From Qipengyuania_B sp965214525 (GTDB lineage Bacteria; Pseudomonadota; Alphaproteobacteria; Sphingomonadales; Sphingomonadaceae): DNA of 64,000 nt. This document shows, piece by piece, positions 51,126 through 59,818 of the stretch. The notes beneath the pieces were generated by a model. It made no database searches and was not told the origin of the DNA. It saw only the letters and a list, made by a program, of their open reading frames with translations. The position numbers were made by a program, and so were the translations under genes. How positions within the stretch are numbered: the first letter of the stretch is position 1; each line of letters opens with the position of its first letter. The stretch lies in contig OZ243959.1 in the NCBI GenBank assembly GCA_965214525.1, positions 1,798,001 to 1,862,000 on the forward strand. The letters are read 5' to 3'.

Positions 51126-52964
51126 GTGAACCAGTCGCATGTTTCCCGCCGCCGGCTGCTTGGCGGCGCTGCCCTCGCCACCGGCCTTGTTGCCGTGCCC
51201 GCCTGGGCACGCGGCGGGAACCTGAAGAATGGCGGACATGTCCGCACTGGCTTCGACGAGGTGTCGGGCCGCGACATCCGCCTCACCGTGGCGGATGGGT
51301 TCTATTCCGTGCAGGGCCGCCGGAGTCATTCGTTCGCGGTCAACGGCAGCATTCCCGGTCCGCTCGTCCGGCTGAAAGAAGGCGAGCCGGTCCGTATCCA
51401 TGTCTTCAACGCGCTGAAAGAGGATACTTCGGTGCACTGGCATGGCCTCCTCGTGCCGTTCCAGTTCGATGGCGTTCCGGGCGTCAGCTTCCCCGGTATC
51501 CGGCCGGGCGAGACGTTCGTCTATGACCTGCCAGCCATCCGGCAGGCGGGCACGTACTGGTGGCACTCGCATTCCGGGTTGCAGGAACAGGCGGGACATT
51601 ACGGTCCGCTGGTGGTCGATCCGGCCGAGCGCGACCCTATCCAGGCGGATCGCGACTACGTCCTGCTGCTGTCGGAGTTCTCTCCGATGCACCCGCACAC
51701 GATCATGGCGAAGCTCAAGAAGGGCGAGGAATACTTCAACTACCAGAAGACAAGCTGGACCGACGATTATCCCCTGACTGCCGAGCAGCGGCGGATGTGG
51801 GCCGATATGCGCATGTCACCGACGGACATTTCGGACGTGTCGGGCTCCACCTACACCTATCTCGCCAATGGGCGCGGTCCGAAGGAAGGGCTCGAATATC
51901 TTTACCGGCCCGGCGAACGCATCCGTTTCCGGGTAATGAACGGCAGCGCCATGACTTTCTTCAACATTCGCATCCCCGGCGCGAAGCTGTTCGTGGTCGC
52001 TGCCGATGGCAAGGCCGTGCGCCCGGTCGAGGTGGAGGAATTCCAGATCGGCACGGCGGAGACCTACGATTTCCTGGTCGAACCACCCGGCGAGGCGATG
52101 GCGGTGGTCGCCGAAGCCATGGATCGCTCTGGCATGGCGCTGGCGCATCTTGTCACCCGCCCCGGCGCCCGCGCACCCATCCCCGCGCTACGCGATCCGC
52201 CGCTCCTGACCATGGCCGATATGGGCATGGGCGGAATGGAGCATGGCGGCGAGATGACCGGCATGGATCACGGCGCGATGGGGCATGACGGGATGGATCA
52301 TTCCGCGATGGGCCACGGCCCGCCGCCCGCCAAGAGTGCTGCGCCAGAGCCGCGCGCGCACAGCATGGAGGGCATGGCGATGCGCGATACCTCGCTGCTG
52401 CCGCCCGACGTGCATGTCGGCCCCGGTCTCGACATGGTGTCGATGAACCCGGTCGACCGCATGGGCGATCCCGGCATCGGCCTCGACGAGGTGCCCCACC
52501 GGGTGCTGACCTACAAGGATTTGGTCGCGCTGGAGCCGAACATCTACGCCAGCATTCCGACGCGGCAGATGGAAATCCATCTGACAGGCAACATGGAGCG
52601 CTACATGTGGTCGTTCGACGGGCAGAAGTTCGCCGCCGTTAGCGACCAGCCGATCCGCTTCGCCTATAACGAGCGGGTCCGGGTAAAACTGGTCAACGAC
52701 ACCATGATGGCGCACCCCATCCACCTGCACGGCCATTTCTTCGAGCTGGTGAATGGCGCACCGCCCGATCGCCAGCCGCTAAAGAACGTCGTGATCGTGC
52801 AGCCCGGCGGCTTCGCCACCTTCGACCTCACGGCCAATGAGGAAGGCGACTGGGCGTTCCACTGTCACCTGCTTTATCACATGCATGCGGGGATGTTCCA
52901 GATCGTGACGGTTGCGCCGAAGGGCGGGAAGCCGGAAGCGCCGCGCGTGGGGACGGACCTTTGA
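51126..52964 (+). CDS. copA: CopA-type multicopper oxidase (Tat-exported)
   Basis: This 612-residue periplasmic protein has a Tat signal (SRRRLLGGAALATG), the copper motifs HWHG, WWHSHSG, HPIHLHGHF and HCHLLYHMHAGM, and an internal Met/His-rich stretch (about residues 365-400, MGGMEHGGEMTGMDHG). It should oxidise Cu(I) and bind copper. The GTG at 51126 gives the expected signal peptide. It overlaps copB by 4 bases. The CsoR operator lies upstream. Confidence 0.95.
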   Translation: MNQSHVSRRRLLGGAALATGLVAVPAWARGGNLKNGGHVRTGFDEVSGRDIRLTVADGFYSVQGRRSHSFAVNGSIPGPLVRLKEGEPVRIHVFNALKEDTSVHWHGLLVPFQFDGVPGVSFPGIRPGETFVYDLPAIRQAGTYWWHSHSGLQEQAGHYGPLVVDPAERDPIQADRDYVLLLSEFSPMHPHTIMAKLKKGEEYFNYQKTSWTDDYPLTAEQRRMWADMRMSPTDISDVSGSTYTYLANGRGPKEGLEYLYRPGERIRFRVMNGSAMTFFNIRIPGAKLFVVAADGKAVRPVEVEEFQIGTAETYDFLVEPPGEAMAVVAEAMDRSGMALAHLVTRPGARAPIPALRDPPLLTMADMGMGGMEHGGEMTGMDHGAMGHDGMDHSAMGHGPPPAKSAAPEPRAHSMEGMAMRDTSLLPPDVHVGPGLDMVSMNPVDRMGDPGIGLDEVPHRVLTYKDLVALEPNIYASIPTRQMEIHLTGNMERYMWSFDGQKFAAVSDQPIRFAYNERVRVKLVNDTMMAHPIHLHGHFFELVNGAPPDRQPLKNVVIVQPGGFATFDLTANEEGDWAFHCHLLYHMHAGMFQIVTVAPKGGKPEAPRVGTDL

Positions 52965-54055
52965 AGGCACTGATTGCCTTGGCGCTGGCTGGTATTGCCG
53001 CTCCCGCTTTGGCTCAGGATCATGCGGGGCATGACGGGCACGCGCCAGCCCCTACTGTGACCCAAGCCGGCTGCGAAGCGGAAGCCGAGCGGCACCGGGC
53101 GATGGGCCATCCGGTGCCGGAGGGGCAGTGCGCGCCGGTTAGCGATAAGGAAATGGAGCATGGCGGCATGGATCATGGCGCCATGGATCACGGCTCGGTG
53201 GACCATAGCCAGATGGATCACTCGGAGATGGATCATGGCGCGATGAACGGCATGAACCATGAGGAGATGGATCGCTCCACGTTGGATCCTGGCGCGATGG
53301 CCGCGCCAATCCCCCAAGGCCCGCCGCCTGCCGAAGCCGGTTCCGGTCCGCCTCGTGCCGCCGATGCCATATGGGGCGCGGAGGCCATGGCGCGCAGCCG
53401 CTCGCTGCTGCCCTACGAACTGGGCGATACTCGCTATGCCTGGTTCCTCGCCGACCGCGCCGAGTATCAGGTACGCGAGGGGCGCAACGGCTACCTGTGG
53501 GATGTGCAGGGTTATTGGGGCACCGATACGGACAAGCTGTGGTTCAAGTCGGAGGGCGAGGGCAGTTTTGGCGAGGATATCGAGGGCGCGGAAGTGCAGG
53601 CGCTCTACTCCCGCGCGATCGGCCCGTGGTTTGATCTGCAGGCAGGCATCCGCCAGGACTTCGCCCCGCGCGATCGGACCTATGCCGTTATTGGCGTGCA
53701 GGGTCTCGCACCTTACAAGTTCGAGGTGGATAGTGCGGTCTTCCTGTCGGACCAGGGCGATGTGACCGCCCGGATCGAGGGCGAGATCGACCAGCGCATC
53801 ACCCAGCGCCTGATCCTGCAACCGCGCGCGGAGGTGAACCTCGCCGCGCAGGACGTGCCCGAGCTCGGCATCGGCGCAGGCATCGACAATCTGGAGGCGG
53901 GCTTGCGCCTGCGTTACGAGATCACCCGCGAGTTCGCGCCCTATATCGGCATCGAACAGGAATGGAAGCTGGGTGGCAGCCGCGACTTTGCGCAAGCCGA
54001 GGGCGAAGACCCCAGCACCACCAGCTTTGTCGCTGGCATCCGCTTCTGGTTTTGA
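52961..54055 (+). CDS. copB: CopB-type copper-resistance outer-membrane protein
   Basis: The 364-residue protein has a signal peptide, a His/Met-rich region (about residues 20-115, with MDHGAMDHGSVDHSQMDH), then a barrel domain (WGAEAMARSRSLLPYELGDTRYAWF) ending FVAGIRFWF. The start is TTG at 52961, in a TTGA overlap with the copA stop. It acts with CopA to hold or export copper at the outer membrane. Confidence 0.93.
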   Translation: MKALIALALAGIAAPALAQDHAGHDGHAPAPTVTQAGCEAEAERHRAMGHPVPEGQCAPVSDKEMEHGGMDHGAMDHGSVDHSQMDHSEMDHGAMNGMNHEEMDRSTLDPGAMAAPIPQGPPPAEAGSGPPRAADAIWGAEAMARSRSLLPYELGDTRYAWFLADRAEYQVREGRNGYLWDVQGYWGTDTDKLWFKSEGEGSFGEDIEGAEVQALYSRAIGPWFDLQAGIRQDFAPRDRTYAVIGVQGLAPYKFEVDSAVFLSDQGDVTARIEGEIDQRITQRLILQPRAEVNLAAQDVPELGIGAGIDNLEAGLRLRYEITREFAPYIGIEQEWKLGGSRDFAQAEGEDPSTTSFVAGIRFWF

Positions 54056-54336
54056 GAAGATTTACGTTCAGGGCGCAGCACCATTTCGGGCGGTCGCTTG
54101 CCGCGCAACGCCGCTAATGCGGGCACAACGTACGACCCGCCGCACGCCGAACATCCGGCCTCGATCCCGATGATGACATCGGACCTAAACGAGCCATTCG
54201 GCCTCCATCGCTATTTGCGAACCACGATGTCGCTAGCCCGACAACCGGATCAATTGCTGGTAGGGATGTCGTGGAAAAGTTTTATGGCGAACTCGCGAGG
54301 ATTTTTTCGGTTTCGACAGACCTTCCGTTATAACTT

Positions 54337-54363
54337 GAGAAGAACAAAAGGAGCCAGAAGAGG
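54337..54363. repeat. Sequence similar to the tRNA-end att-like site at 57020
   Basis: GAGAAGAACAAAAGGAGCCAGAAGAGG resembles GAGAAGAACAAATGGTGCCC... at 57020 in most positions. The two flank the remnants and the aldehyde dehydrogenase gene. It may be a degenerate copy of an att site. Confidence 0.4.
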
Positions 54364-54481
54364 CTTTTTAAGTATTCCAAGCTGCGATTATAGCGGCTTA
54401 GAGAATGCGGCTTTGTCGAAAGGCCTGCAATAAAAACCTGCAAACGGCAAGGAGCTATTGGTTTGATGCCTTTTAAGGGAC

Positions 54482-54670
54482 TCAGCGCGGGGTTTGCTGC
54501 CGTATGGGAAAAACATAGATTTTCGTTACGCACCCGAGCCGCTCTTCGCTGAGCTTAATCCCCAGGATGCGCAGGTCCATTCTTCGGGCGAAACAGATCG
54601 GCATCCCGCCCCAACCAAAGCCGATATCCGGAATTTTCGAGCGGTGGCGAAGGCCCTTCTCCTTCATCAA
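54482..54670 (-). pseudogene. Remnant of a cyclopropane-fatty-acyl-phospholipid synthase-like methyltransferase
   Basis: The minus strand reads IPDIGFGWGGMPICFARRMDLRILGIKLSEERLGC. This matches the SAM-binding motif of CFA synthases (LDIGxGWGGLAxYxAR...VTGxTLSxEQ). The preceding ALMKEKGLRHRS resembles the family's AQxAKLRHIA helix. The frame ends soon after the motif, and no active-site or C-terminal part follows. It is therefore a decayed fragment. It lies within the 740-base gap between copB and the aldehyde dehydrogenase; the rest of the gap has no other gene. Confidence 0.55.
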
Positions 54671-54796
54671 GGCATTCCCGCAATATATTTGCGCACGAGC
54701 CAGCAGTACGATCGCTTTGGACCCACGGCGGACGGCGTGCTAGGTTGCTCGCCGAAACCGCCTCGCGGCGTGCAAGGTGGAAGACAGGAGAGAACC

Positions 54797-56224
54797 ATGA
54801 CCAAGACCTATCGCAATCTCATCGACGGCGAACTCGTCTCCACTGATGCCACAATGGAGGTTCTGAACCCCGCGAACGAGGAAGTAATCGGCATTGTCCC
54901 ATCCTGCGGCAAGGAAGAGTTGGACCGCGCGGTCGCCGCTGCTCGCCGCGCGTTCAAAACATGGTCCAAGACCGGAATCGAGGAACGACGCGCGGTAATT
55001 CAAAAGGTCTCAGCGGCGATCAAGGACAGTGCGGACGAACTGTTTCGCCTGCTCACCAGCGAACAGGGCAAGCCGCACGAGCAGGCGAAGGGCGAGATCT
55101 ACGGCGCGGCTGGGATGGTTGCCGCGCAATCGACCCTCGATCTGGAAGACAAGATCAACGAGGACAGCGACACCCGCCTGTCGCGCACCCGCCGCGTGCC
55201 GGTCGGCGTGGTTGGCGGTATCGTGCCGTGGAACTTCCCTGTGATGATGGCGATGCAGAAGATCGCGCCCGCCATGCTCAGCGGCTGCACCATTGTACTG
55301 AAACCCTCCCCCTTCACCCCGCTCGCGACGCTGCGCGTGGCGGAACTGATCAAGGACATCGTCCCCGCGGGCGTTGTCAACATCATCACCGGGGAGGATT
55401 CGCTGGGGCCGCTAATCACCGAGCATCCCGACATCGACAAGATCACCTTCACCGGCTCAACCGCCACAGGCAAGAAAATCATGGAGGGCGCTTCGAAGGA
55501 TTTGAAGCGTATCACGCTGGAACTGGGCGGCAATGATGCCAGCATCGTGCTGCCCGATGCGGATGTCGAAAAGGTCGCCGAACAACTGTTCTGGTCAAGT
55601 TTCTCCAATGCCGGACAAGTCTGCATCGCGGCCAAGCGTATCTACATCCATGAAGATATCTACGACGATCTAAGCCGGGCGATCGCAGACTACGCAAAGA
55701 CAGTAACCGTCGGCGACGGATCGCAACAGGGCACCGGCGTTGGGCCCATCCAGAATAAAAAGCAGTTCGAACGAGTAAAGGAGCTGATCCAGGACGCGAA
55801 GGACAAGGGCTACAAATTCCTGACCGGCGGAGAAGACAGTGATCCCTCGGGCACCGGCTATTATGTGCCGATCACCATTCTCGACAATCCGCCCGAGGAC
55901 GCGCGGATTGTCGCTGAGGAACAGTTTGGCCCCGTCATGCCGCTGATGAGGTTTTCATCCGAGGACGAGGCTGTCGAACGTGCGAACAATTCCGAATACG
56001 GGCTGGCGGGCGCGGTCTGGACGCGCGACACCGACAAGGGCGTGGCAATCGCGGAACGGCTGGAAACCGGTACGGTGTGGGTCAACGAATATATGCATCT
56101 TTCACCCTTCGCTCCGTTCGGCGGCCACAAGCAATCGGGCTTCGGCGCGGAATATGGCAAGGAAGGGCTGCTGGAATTCACCTATCCGCAAGTAATCACG
56201 GTAAAGAAGAACGCGATGGCGTGA
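54797..56224 (+). CDS. NAD(P)-dependent aldehyde dehydrogenase, succinate-semialdehyde-like
   Basis: This 475-residue enzyme has the conserved VPWNFPVMM, FTGSTATGK, catalytic Glu242 (TLELGGND) and Cys276 (NAGQVCIAAKR) and a C-terminal AFGGHKQSG-like segment. It oxidises an aldehyde to an acid; succinate semialdehyde dehydrogenase is the closest group by pattern, but substrate specificity is uncertain. The ATG at 54797 has AGGAGAG upstream, while an open frame further upstream covers the CFA remnant. A 12-bp stem follows 28 bases after the stop. It stands alone between gene remnants. Confidence 0.9.
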   Translation: MTKTYRNLIDGELVSTDATMEVLNPANEEVIGIVPSCGKEELDRAVAAARRAFKTWSKTGIEERRAVIQKVSAAIKDSADELFRLLTSEQGKPHEQAKGEIYGAAGMVAAQSTLDLEDKINEDSDTRLSRTRRVPVGVVGGIVPWNFPVMMAMQKIAPAMLSGCTIVLKPSPFTPLATLRVAELIKDIVPAGVVNIITGEDSLGPLITEHPDIDKITFTGSTATGKKIMEGASKDLKRITLELGGNDASIVLPDADVEKVAEQLFWSSFSNAGQVCIAAKRIYIHEDIYDDLSRAIADYAKTVTVGDGSQQGTGVGPIQNKKQFERVKELIQDAKDKGYKFLTGGEDSDPSGTGYYVPITILDNPPEDARIVAEEQFGPVMPLMRFSSEDEAVERANNSEYGLAGAVWTRDTDKGVAIAERLETGTVWVNEYMHLSPFAPFGGHKQSGFGAEYGKEGLLEFTYPQVITVKKNAMA

Positions 56225-56251
56225 CGGCGCCAGTCCAGCTAACGAAGCAAT

Positions 56252-56280
56252 CGGGAACGCGAATAAGGTTCGCGTTCCCG
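56252..56280 (+). terminator. Strong hairpin after the aldehyde dehydrogenase gene
   Basis: CGGGAACGCGAA and TTCGCGTTCCCG form a perfect 12-bp stem with a TAAGG loop. There is no T run, but the position 28 bases after the stop codon fits a terminator. Confidence 0.65.
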
Positions 56281-56586
56281 CTGACTGCTATCGGCTGGAT
56301 TTGCGACTGTCGGCATTTGGGCATAGTTACCAGGAACCAAAGGCTTAAATCCAGGGGGGGCGAGAACTGAGGGGTTCTATGTTCAATCATGGCGGGTTTC
56401 CGAAATCGCGCAACAGCGAGTGAATTGCCGCGCCTTCGGTCTTCCAATGCGCACAAGGGCACTCTTGCGCGTCGGGGCCATTCCAAAGATGCCAGACCCA
56501 CAGTCGGCGGTCTCGTAGCCGCCACAGCGCATCCAACACGCTTGGTCTAAGCCAACGTCAGGCTTAGTGGCCAGCGGACCGCGGCG

Positions 56587-56733
56587 ATCGACCACCGTAA
56601 TCAGGATTGCCTCGACCTCGATGACGAGATGTTCGGCAACGCCAATGCCGGGAAAGGCGATCACGTAGCGCGGGGCCATCGCCAGGATCTGCTCATTGCG
56701 CTTGAACCCGGCCCAGGCACCCAGCCTGCGCTC
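56587..56733 (-). pseudogene. Remnant of a DUF2493 (SLOG-type) protein fused to the integrase remnant
   Basis: The minus strand reads GFKRNEQILAMAPRYVIAFPGIGVAEHLVIE, which resembles the DUF2493 C-terminal pattern (GxxRNxxMLxxxPDLVIAFPGGxGTAxxV). The same frame continues directly from the integrase fragment, so the two decayed pieces are joined. The glycine-rich loop is changed (FPGIGVAEH), suggesting loss of function. Confidence 0.5.
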
Positions 56734-56866
56734 GATGCGGTAGCGAAACCGCCAGAGCTTCCCGCCCGAGAGAGTGCCCTCAAACGTAGAGGCCACGGTC
56801 GTCAGGGACCTTGTAGGGATTGTCCTTGGGTTTGAGGGCGCGAAGCCGAGTCTCGGTCAGAGGCAC
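56734..56866 (-). pseudogene. Tyrosine-integrase N-terminal remnant with a frameshift
   Basis: From a GTG at 56866, the minus strand reads VPLTETRLRALKPKDNPYKV then PDDRGLYV, the usual N-terminus of DUF4102-type integrases, then hits a TGA. The next frame continues with SGGKLWRFRYRI, the expected following segment. A single-base change near 56780 would restore the frame. The catalytic domain is absent. It points away from the tRNA-end-like site at 57020-57050, as in tRNA-targeted islands. Confidence 0.7.
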
Positions 56867-57019
56867 GTGCGGGCCTTTTCTCAATGCGGTTTTTATGAAG
56901 CCCGCAAAAGGCCCGCAAAGATGTGCAAAACCCCCGGGAAAACGCGGGACGGTCCGGCACTATCCGAGGGCCAATTCCCTAGGATTTCTGCGGTTTTTAT
57001 AGGCTACTTGGGAGAACGA

Positions 57020-57050
57020 GAGAAGAACAAATGGTGCCCAGAAGAGGACT
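57020..57050. other. tRNA 3'-end-like att site
   Basis: On the minus strand the sequence AGTCCTCTTCTGGGCACCA (57050-57032) looks like the 3' end of a tRNA including CCA. The T-arm and rest of a tRNA are missing, so this is a half site, as left by an integrative element. The integrase remnant starts about 165 bases downstream on that strand. Confidence 0.5.
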
Positions 57051-57692
57051 GGTAGATCACCACCTATAAGTCGCGGGTTTCTGTCGTTTCTTGACCGCTC
57101 GGTCGGCGCAAAGTGTACAGGCTAGTGTACAACTTTCAAGTCCTTAGTTGAATGTGAGTGTTCATTAGAAACCCACATTGCGGCACGCTCTCTCCTGTGA
57201 CGTCTGATGAAAGGCAGAGTCTGACCCACAGCCGTTATCGTCTAGCGAAACCGTCAGTCTTAAAACGGAATTAACGAAGGTCCTGCGGTACCATCGGGGC
57301 TGCAAGAAGGGACCCGTGGAGGGCCTAAGGGGACTCGATGAGGGGTCCGAGGAGGTCCCCTGCGGCAAACACGGCATTTGGCGGCCCCTCGTTGATCTGG
57401 TCCGCACCCAAACTGCCGAGGCTGAAGGCGCAGCGCACCCGCCGGACGTTTAGGTGCCTCCAAGCGGCGGGCGACAATGGCAGACCCACTTCCACTTCCA
57501 GAGTCGAGCCTGCAGGTGTCATGTGGACAGAGCCCAAGAAGCAGAAGCGACTGTGCTGCTGGGGAGGATTGGACTCTACCCTACGCCCATAAAACACTGA
57601 AACAATAGCTTTTAAACCGGTCGCTGTATCGAATGGTATAGCCCGCTGTAACAGTTTGGGCAAGATGCGAACTTGCTAAGCCATCGGCTATA
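57051..57692. other. Region without a confident gene
   Basis: These 640 bases contain direct repeats AGTGTACA at about 57112 and 57125 and an open frame on the minus strand at 57325-57663 (112 codons) without a ribosome-binding site I trust or a recognised family. Composition differs from the GC-rich flanks. I cannot support a real gene. Confidence 0.4.
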
Positions 57693-58076
57693 TCAAGCAG
57701 GTCGAGCGAGATCATTAACTTCAGGATCGTTCAGTGGCTCATCTTCGACGGAGGCACTCTCTTGGATTTCTTCCACAGCCCCCCGGAGTGCAAATGAAAA
57801 GGGATCACGCTCTATTCGTCGCTTCCTTCCGGGTATTGTTATTGTTGTGGCTGTACGCGCAGTCGCGAGCCTCTCTTGCAGGTGCGTAACCTTTACGCGC
57901 CCTCTCACCAGTTCAATCGCGCCTAAATTGTCCCCCGTGTCTGGATCAACGATCTCATCTCCCACACCATAAACAAGAAACTTGTCTCCAAGTGAGAGAC
58001 CATCCCGCGCGCCTTGGTTAAGAACGACGGTATAGGCATCAAGCACCTTAACAACTTTCGGAAGTTTGCCGCCCAC
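57693..58076 (-). CDS. Hypothetical protein with FlgT-C-like beta domain
   Basis: This 127-residue protein has the pattern VVLNQGARDGLSLGDKFLVYG, DEIVDPDTGDNLGAIELVRGRVKVTHLQERLATAR, which resembles the C-terminal domain of FlgT and related envelope proteins (GxxxGVKxGDxFxVY...IxDPxTGE). No signal peptide is visible. The start is GTG at 58076 with AGGAG upstream, one base after the stop of the membrane protein gene. Function unknown. Confidence 0.65.
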   Translation of the reverse strand: MGGKLPKVVKVLDAYTVVLNQGARDGLSLGDKFLVYGVGDEIVDPDTGDNLGAIELVRGRVKVTHLQERLATARTATTITIPGRKRRIERDPFSFALRGAVEEIQESASVEDEPLNDPEVNDLARPA

Positions 58077-58077
58077 G

Positions 58078-58572
58078 TTATCTCTCCTGAGCCTGTCCCG
58101 GCTTGATTATAAGGGTGCTTGTTTCCCCATCGCTTAGCTTCGCGCGGACATTCGCCACCTCGCTCTCATCAGGACCAGTATCGGTCAACGCTATCTGTAC
58201 CAATCCGTTCTGTTGGACGTTAATCACAGTGCCGGGACAGAGCAGGCGCTCGAACTCGCCTTCTTGTTTGTACACCAAAACGGCAACAGCGATCCCTAGC
58301 CAATCCCGTTGGCTGACTATCAGTAAGCCCTCGTCCGCTCTAATCGACCTAACACGAGGGCTAGAAAACGAGTTTATACGAAAATCAAAAGCTAGCCACA
58401 GTAGGTAAACGATAATGATCCAGTGAATGGATAAGACAGCCAGCCAAACGGCAGCGAAGGCCCGAAAATCTTCCCCGCCCAAAGCTAGCACCACTCCGAC
58501 AAGAGCGGCGAAAGCAAGACTGATACCAATCAACGGCCCGCCGTAGTGACTGATTGGGTTATGCTGCCTCAT
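58078..58572 (-). CDS. Hypothetical membrane protein with two TM helices
   Basis: This 164-residue protein has two hydrophobic helices (GGPLIGISLAFAALVGVVLALGG and FAAVWLAVLSIHWIIIVYLLWLAF in pattern) and a soluble C-terminal domain (FERLLCPGTVINVQQNGLVQIALTD). I chose the ATG at 58572; the longer frame to 58719 lacks coding character. It is co-transcribed with the FlgT-C-like gene. No known family recognised. Confidence 0.65.
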   Translation of the reverse strand: MRQHNPISHYGGPLIGISLAFAALVGVVLALGGEDFRAFAAVWLAVLSIHWIIIVYLLWLAFDFRINSFSSPRVRSIRADEGLLIVSQRDWLGIAVAVLVYKQEGEFERLLCPGTVINVQQNGLVQIALTDTGPDESEVANVRAKLSDGETSTLIIKPGQAQER

Positions 58573-58885
58573 CCGTCCATCTAACGGGCACCTGATGCTT
58601 GAGCAACGGTTCGCTAGCGTTGGCGATCTAAAACGCCAAGCCGACGCGAGGGCAGACCTCCAACCAAATGTGCGCGGTTTACCCCCGTAGGGGGTCCGCC
58701 CCAGCCGCACGGGGCGCAAAGTGCACCGCTGCCCGCACCCTTCACGGCCTGCAATCTAGGCTCATAACTTGTACCTTTCGGACCAAGTGTCCCCTAGCGG
58801 GCCACGGTGGACGGAAAGATACCGTTAGGGATTGTGGTCTAAGACCATTTCCTTCAGGTATCTTCTGGTCCACTTAGGAGCCCCC
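58573..58885. other. Intergenic region with a perfect palindrome at 58835-58847
   Basis: TGGTC-TAA-GACCA at 58835-58847 is a perfect inverted repeat 39 bases before the recombinase ATG. It may be a crossover or operator site for the recombinase. Other short G/C-rich stretches have no clear assignment. Confidence 0.45.
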
Positions 58886-59476
58886 ATGACCCAGCGCATC
58901 GCCTACTACCGCGTCTCCACCCATGACCAATCCATCGAGGCCCAGCGGGAAGCCCTTGGCGGCGGTTTCGACCAAGAGTTCACCGACGAAGGCATCAGCG
59001 GGGGCACCTTGGCTGCCGACCGGCCCGGCTTCGGCAAGCTATTGGCCTATGCGCGGCAGGGTGACGCCGTCCATGTCTACTCCATCGATCGGCTGGGGCG
59101 TGATGCGCTCGACGTCCAGACCACTGTGAAGCACCTCATTGACAAGGGCGTCACGGTGGACGTGCGGGGCCTCGGACCCATCTCCGGTGACGCTGGAAAG
59201 ATCATCGTGGCCGTGTTGGCCCAGATGGCCGAAATAGAGCGCAACAGGATCAAAGAGCGCTGCGAGGCGGGCCGAGCGGCTGCCAGGGCTTCGTTGGCTG
59301 CCACAGGTCGGACGCACAGGGGGAAGGTGAGCCTGGGGAGACAGAAGGCCGCTGACGGCTCTCAGGTGGCGTCCTGGCGCAATGAGAACCGGGCCAGCAT
59401 CCGCCAGACTGCCGGGCACTTCGGGATCAGCGCGACCAGCGTGAAGCGGTATGTGGCTGAGGCTGCCAGGGGCTGA
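58886..59476 (+). CDS. Serine recombinase (resolvase/invertase family)
   Basis: This 196-residue protein has the catalytic serine in AYYRVSTHDQS (Ser at about residue 10), the conserved SIDRLGRDALD and the long E-helix region (AEIERNRIKERCEAGRAAA), then a C-terminal HTH (SIRQTAGHFGISATSVKRYV). It is the size of a resolvase or invertase. The ATG at 58886 has AGGAG 9 bases upstream. It may resolve or invert the island; a palindrome lies upstream. Confidence 0.9.
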   Translation: MTQRIAYYRVSTHDQSIEAQREALGGGFDQEFTDEGISGGTLAADRPGFGKLLAYARQGDAVHVYSIDRLGRDALDVQTTVKHLIDKGVTVDVRGLGPISGDAGKIIVAVLAQMAEIERNRIKERCEAGRAAARASLAATGRTHRGKVSLGRQKAADGSQVASWRNENRASIRQTAGHFGISATSVKRYVAEAARG

Positions 59477-59818
59477 GGGTTGATCAGGAAATATTCGGGT
59501 AAGCTGAACGGCACAACTTGGCTCCAAAAACCGCTTTCCGTCCCTTTTGGGACCAGGACACAGTGATGATGTGAATGGTTCAGGACCCTTGAAGACGATG
59601 CAATCGAGGGACCTTATGGGTATCTGTAGCCCTTCAGCTTTCCGAAAGCCTGCTTTTGGTGGTGGGGGTATGGACACCTATTCCCACCTCCTTTAGCCGC
59701 CTTCAGCCACCCTCAGACCCCTTGGATCACCAAAGTTATCATGTCCTCTATAAAGGTAGGCGATTGATAACATCGTCGGGCTACCGCAGGGCCTCAACGC
59801 TTCCCCAGGATACCTCTC
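59477..59818. other. Intergenic region with inverted repeats
   Basis: A short hairpin GTCCC-TTTT-GGGAC lies at 59540-59553 after the recombinase gene. GTTATCA (59735-59741) and TGATAAC (59765-59771) are perfect inverted copies just before the helicase-like gene and may be an operator. No gene recognised. Confidence 0.45.

Noticed and set aside
54494..54796. An N-terminal extension of the aldehyde dehydrogenase
   Set aside because: The aldehyde dehydrogenase start with AGGAGAG is at 54797, and the region upstream contains a decayed gene on the other strand.
57030..57120. A complete tRNA gene
   Set aside because: Only the 3' end (about 19 bases) is present; there is no anticodon or D arm upstream on that strand.
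57325..57663. A 112-codon frame on the minus strand
   Set aside because: No convincing ribosome-binding site or similarity; left as part of an unassigned region.
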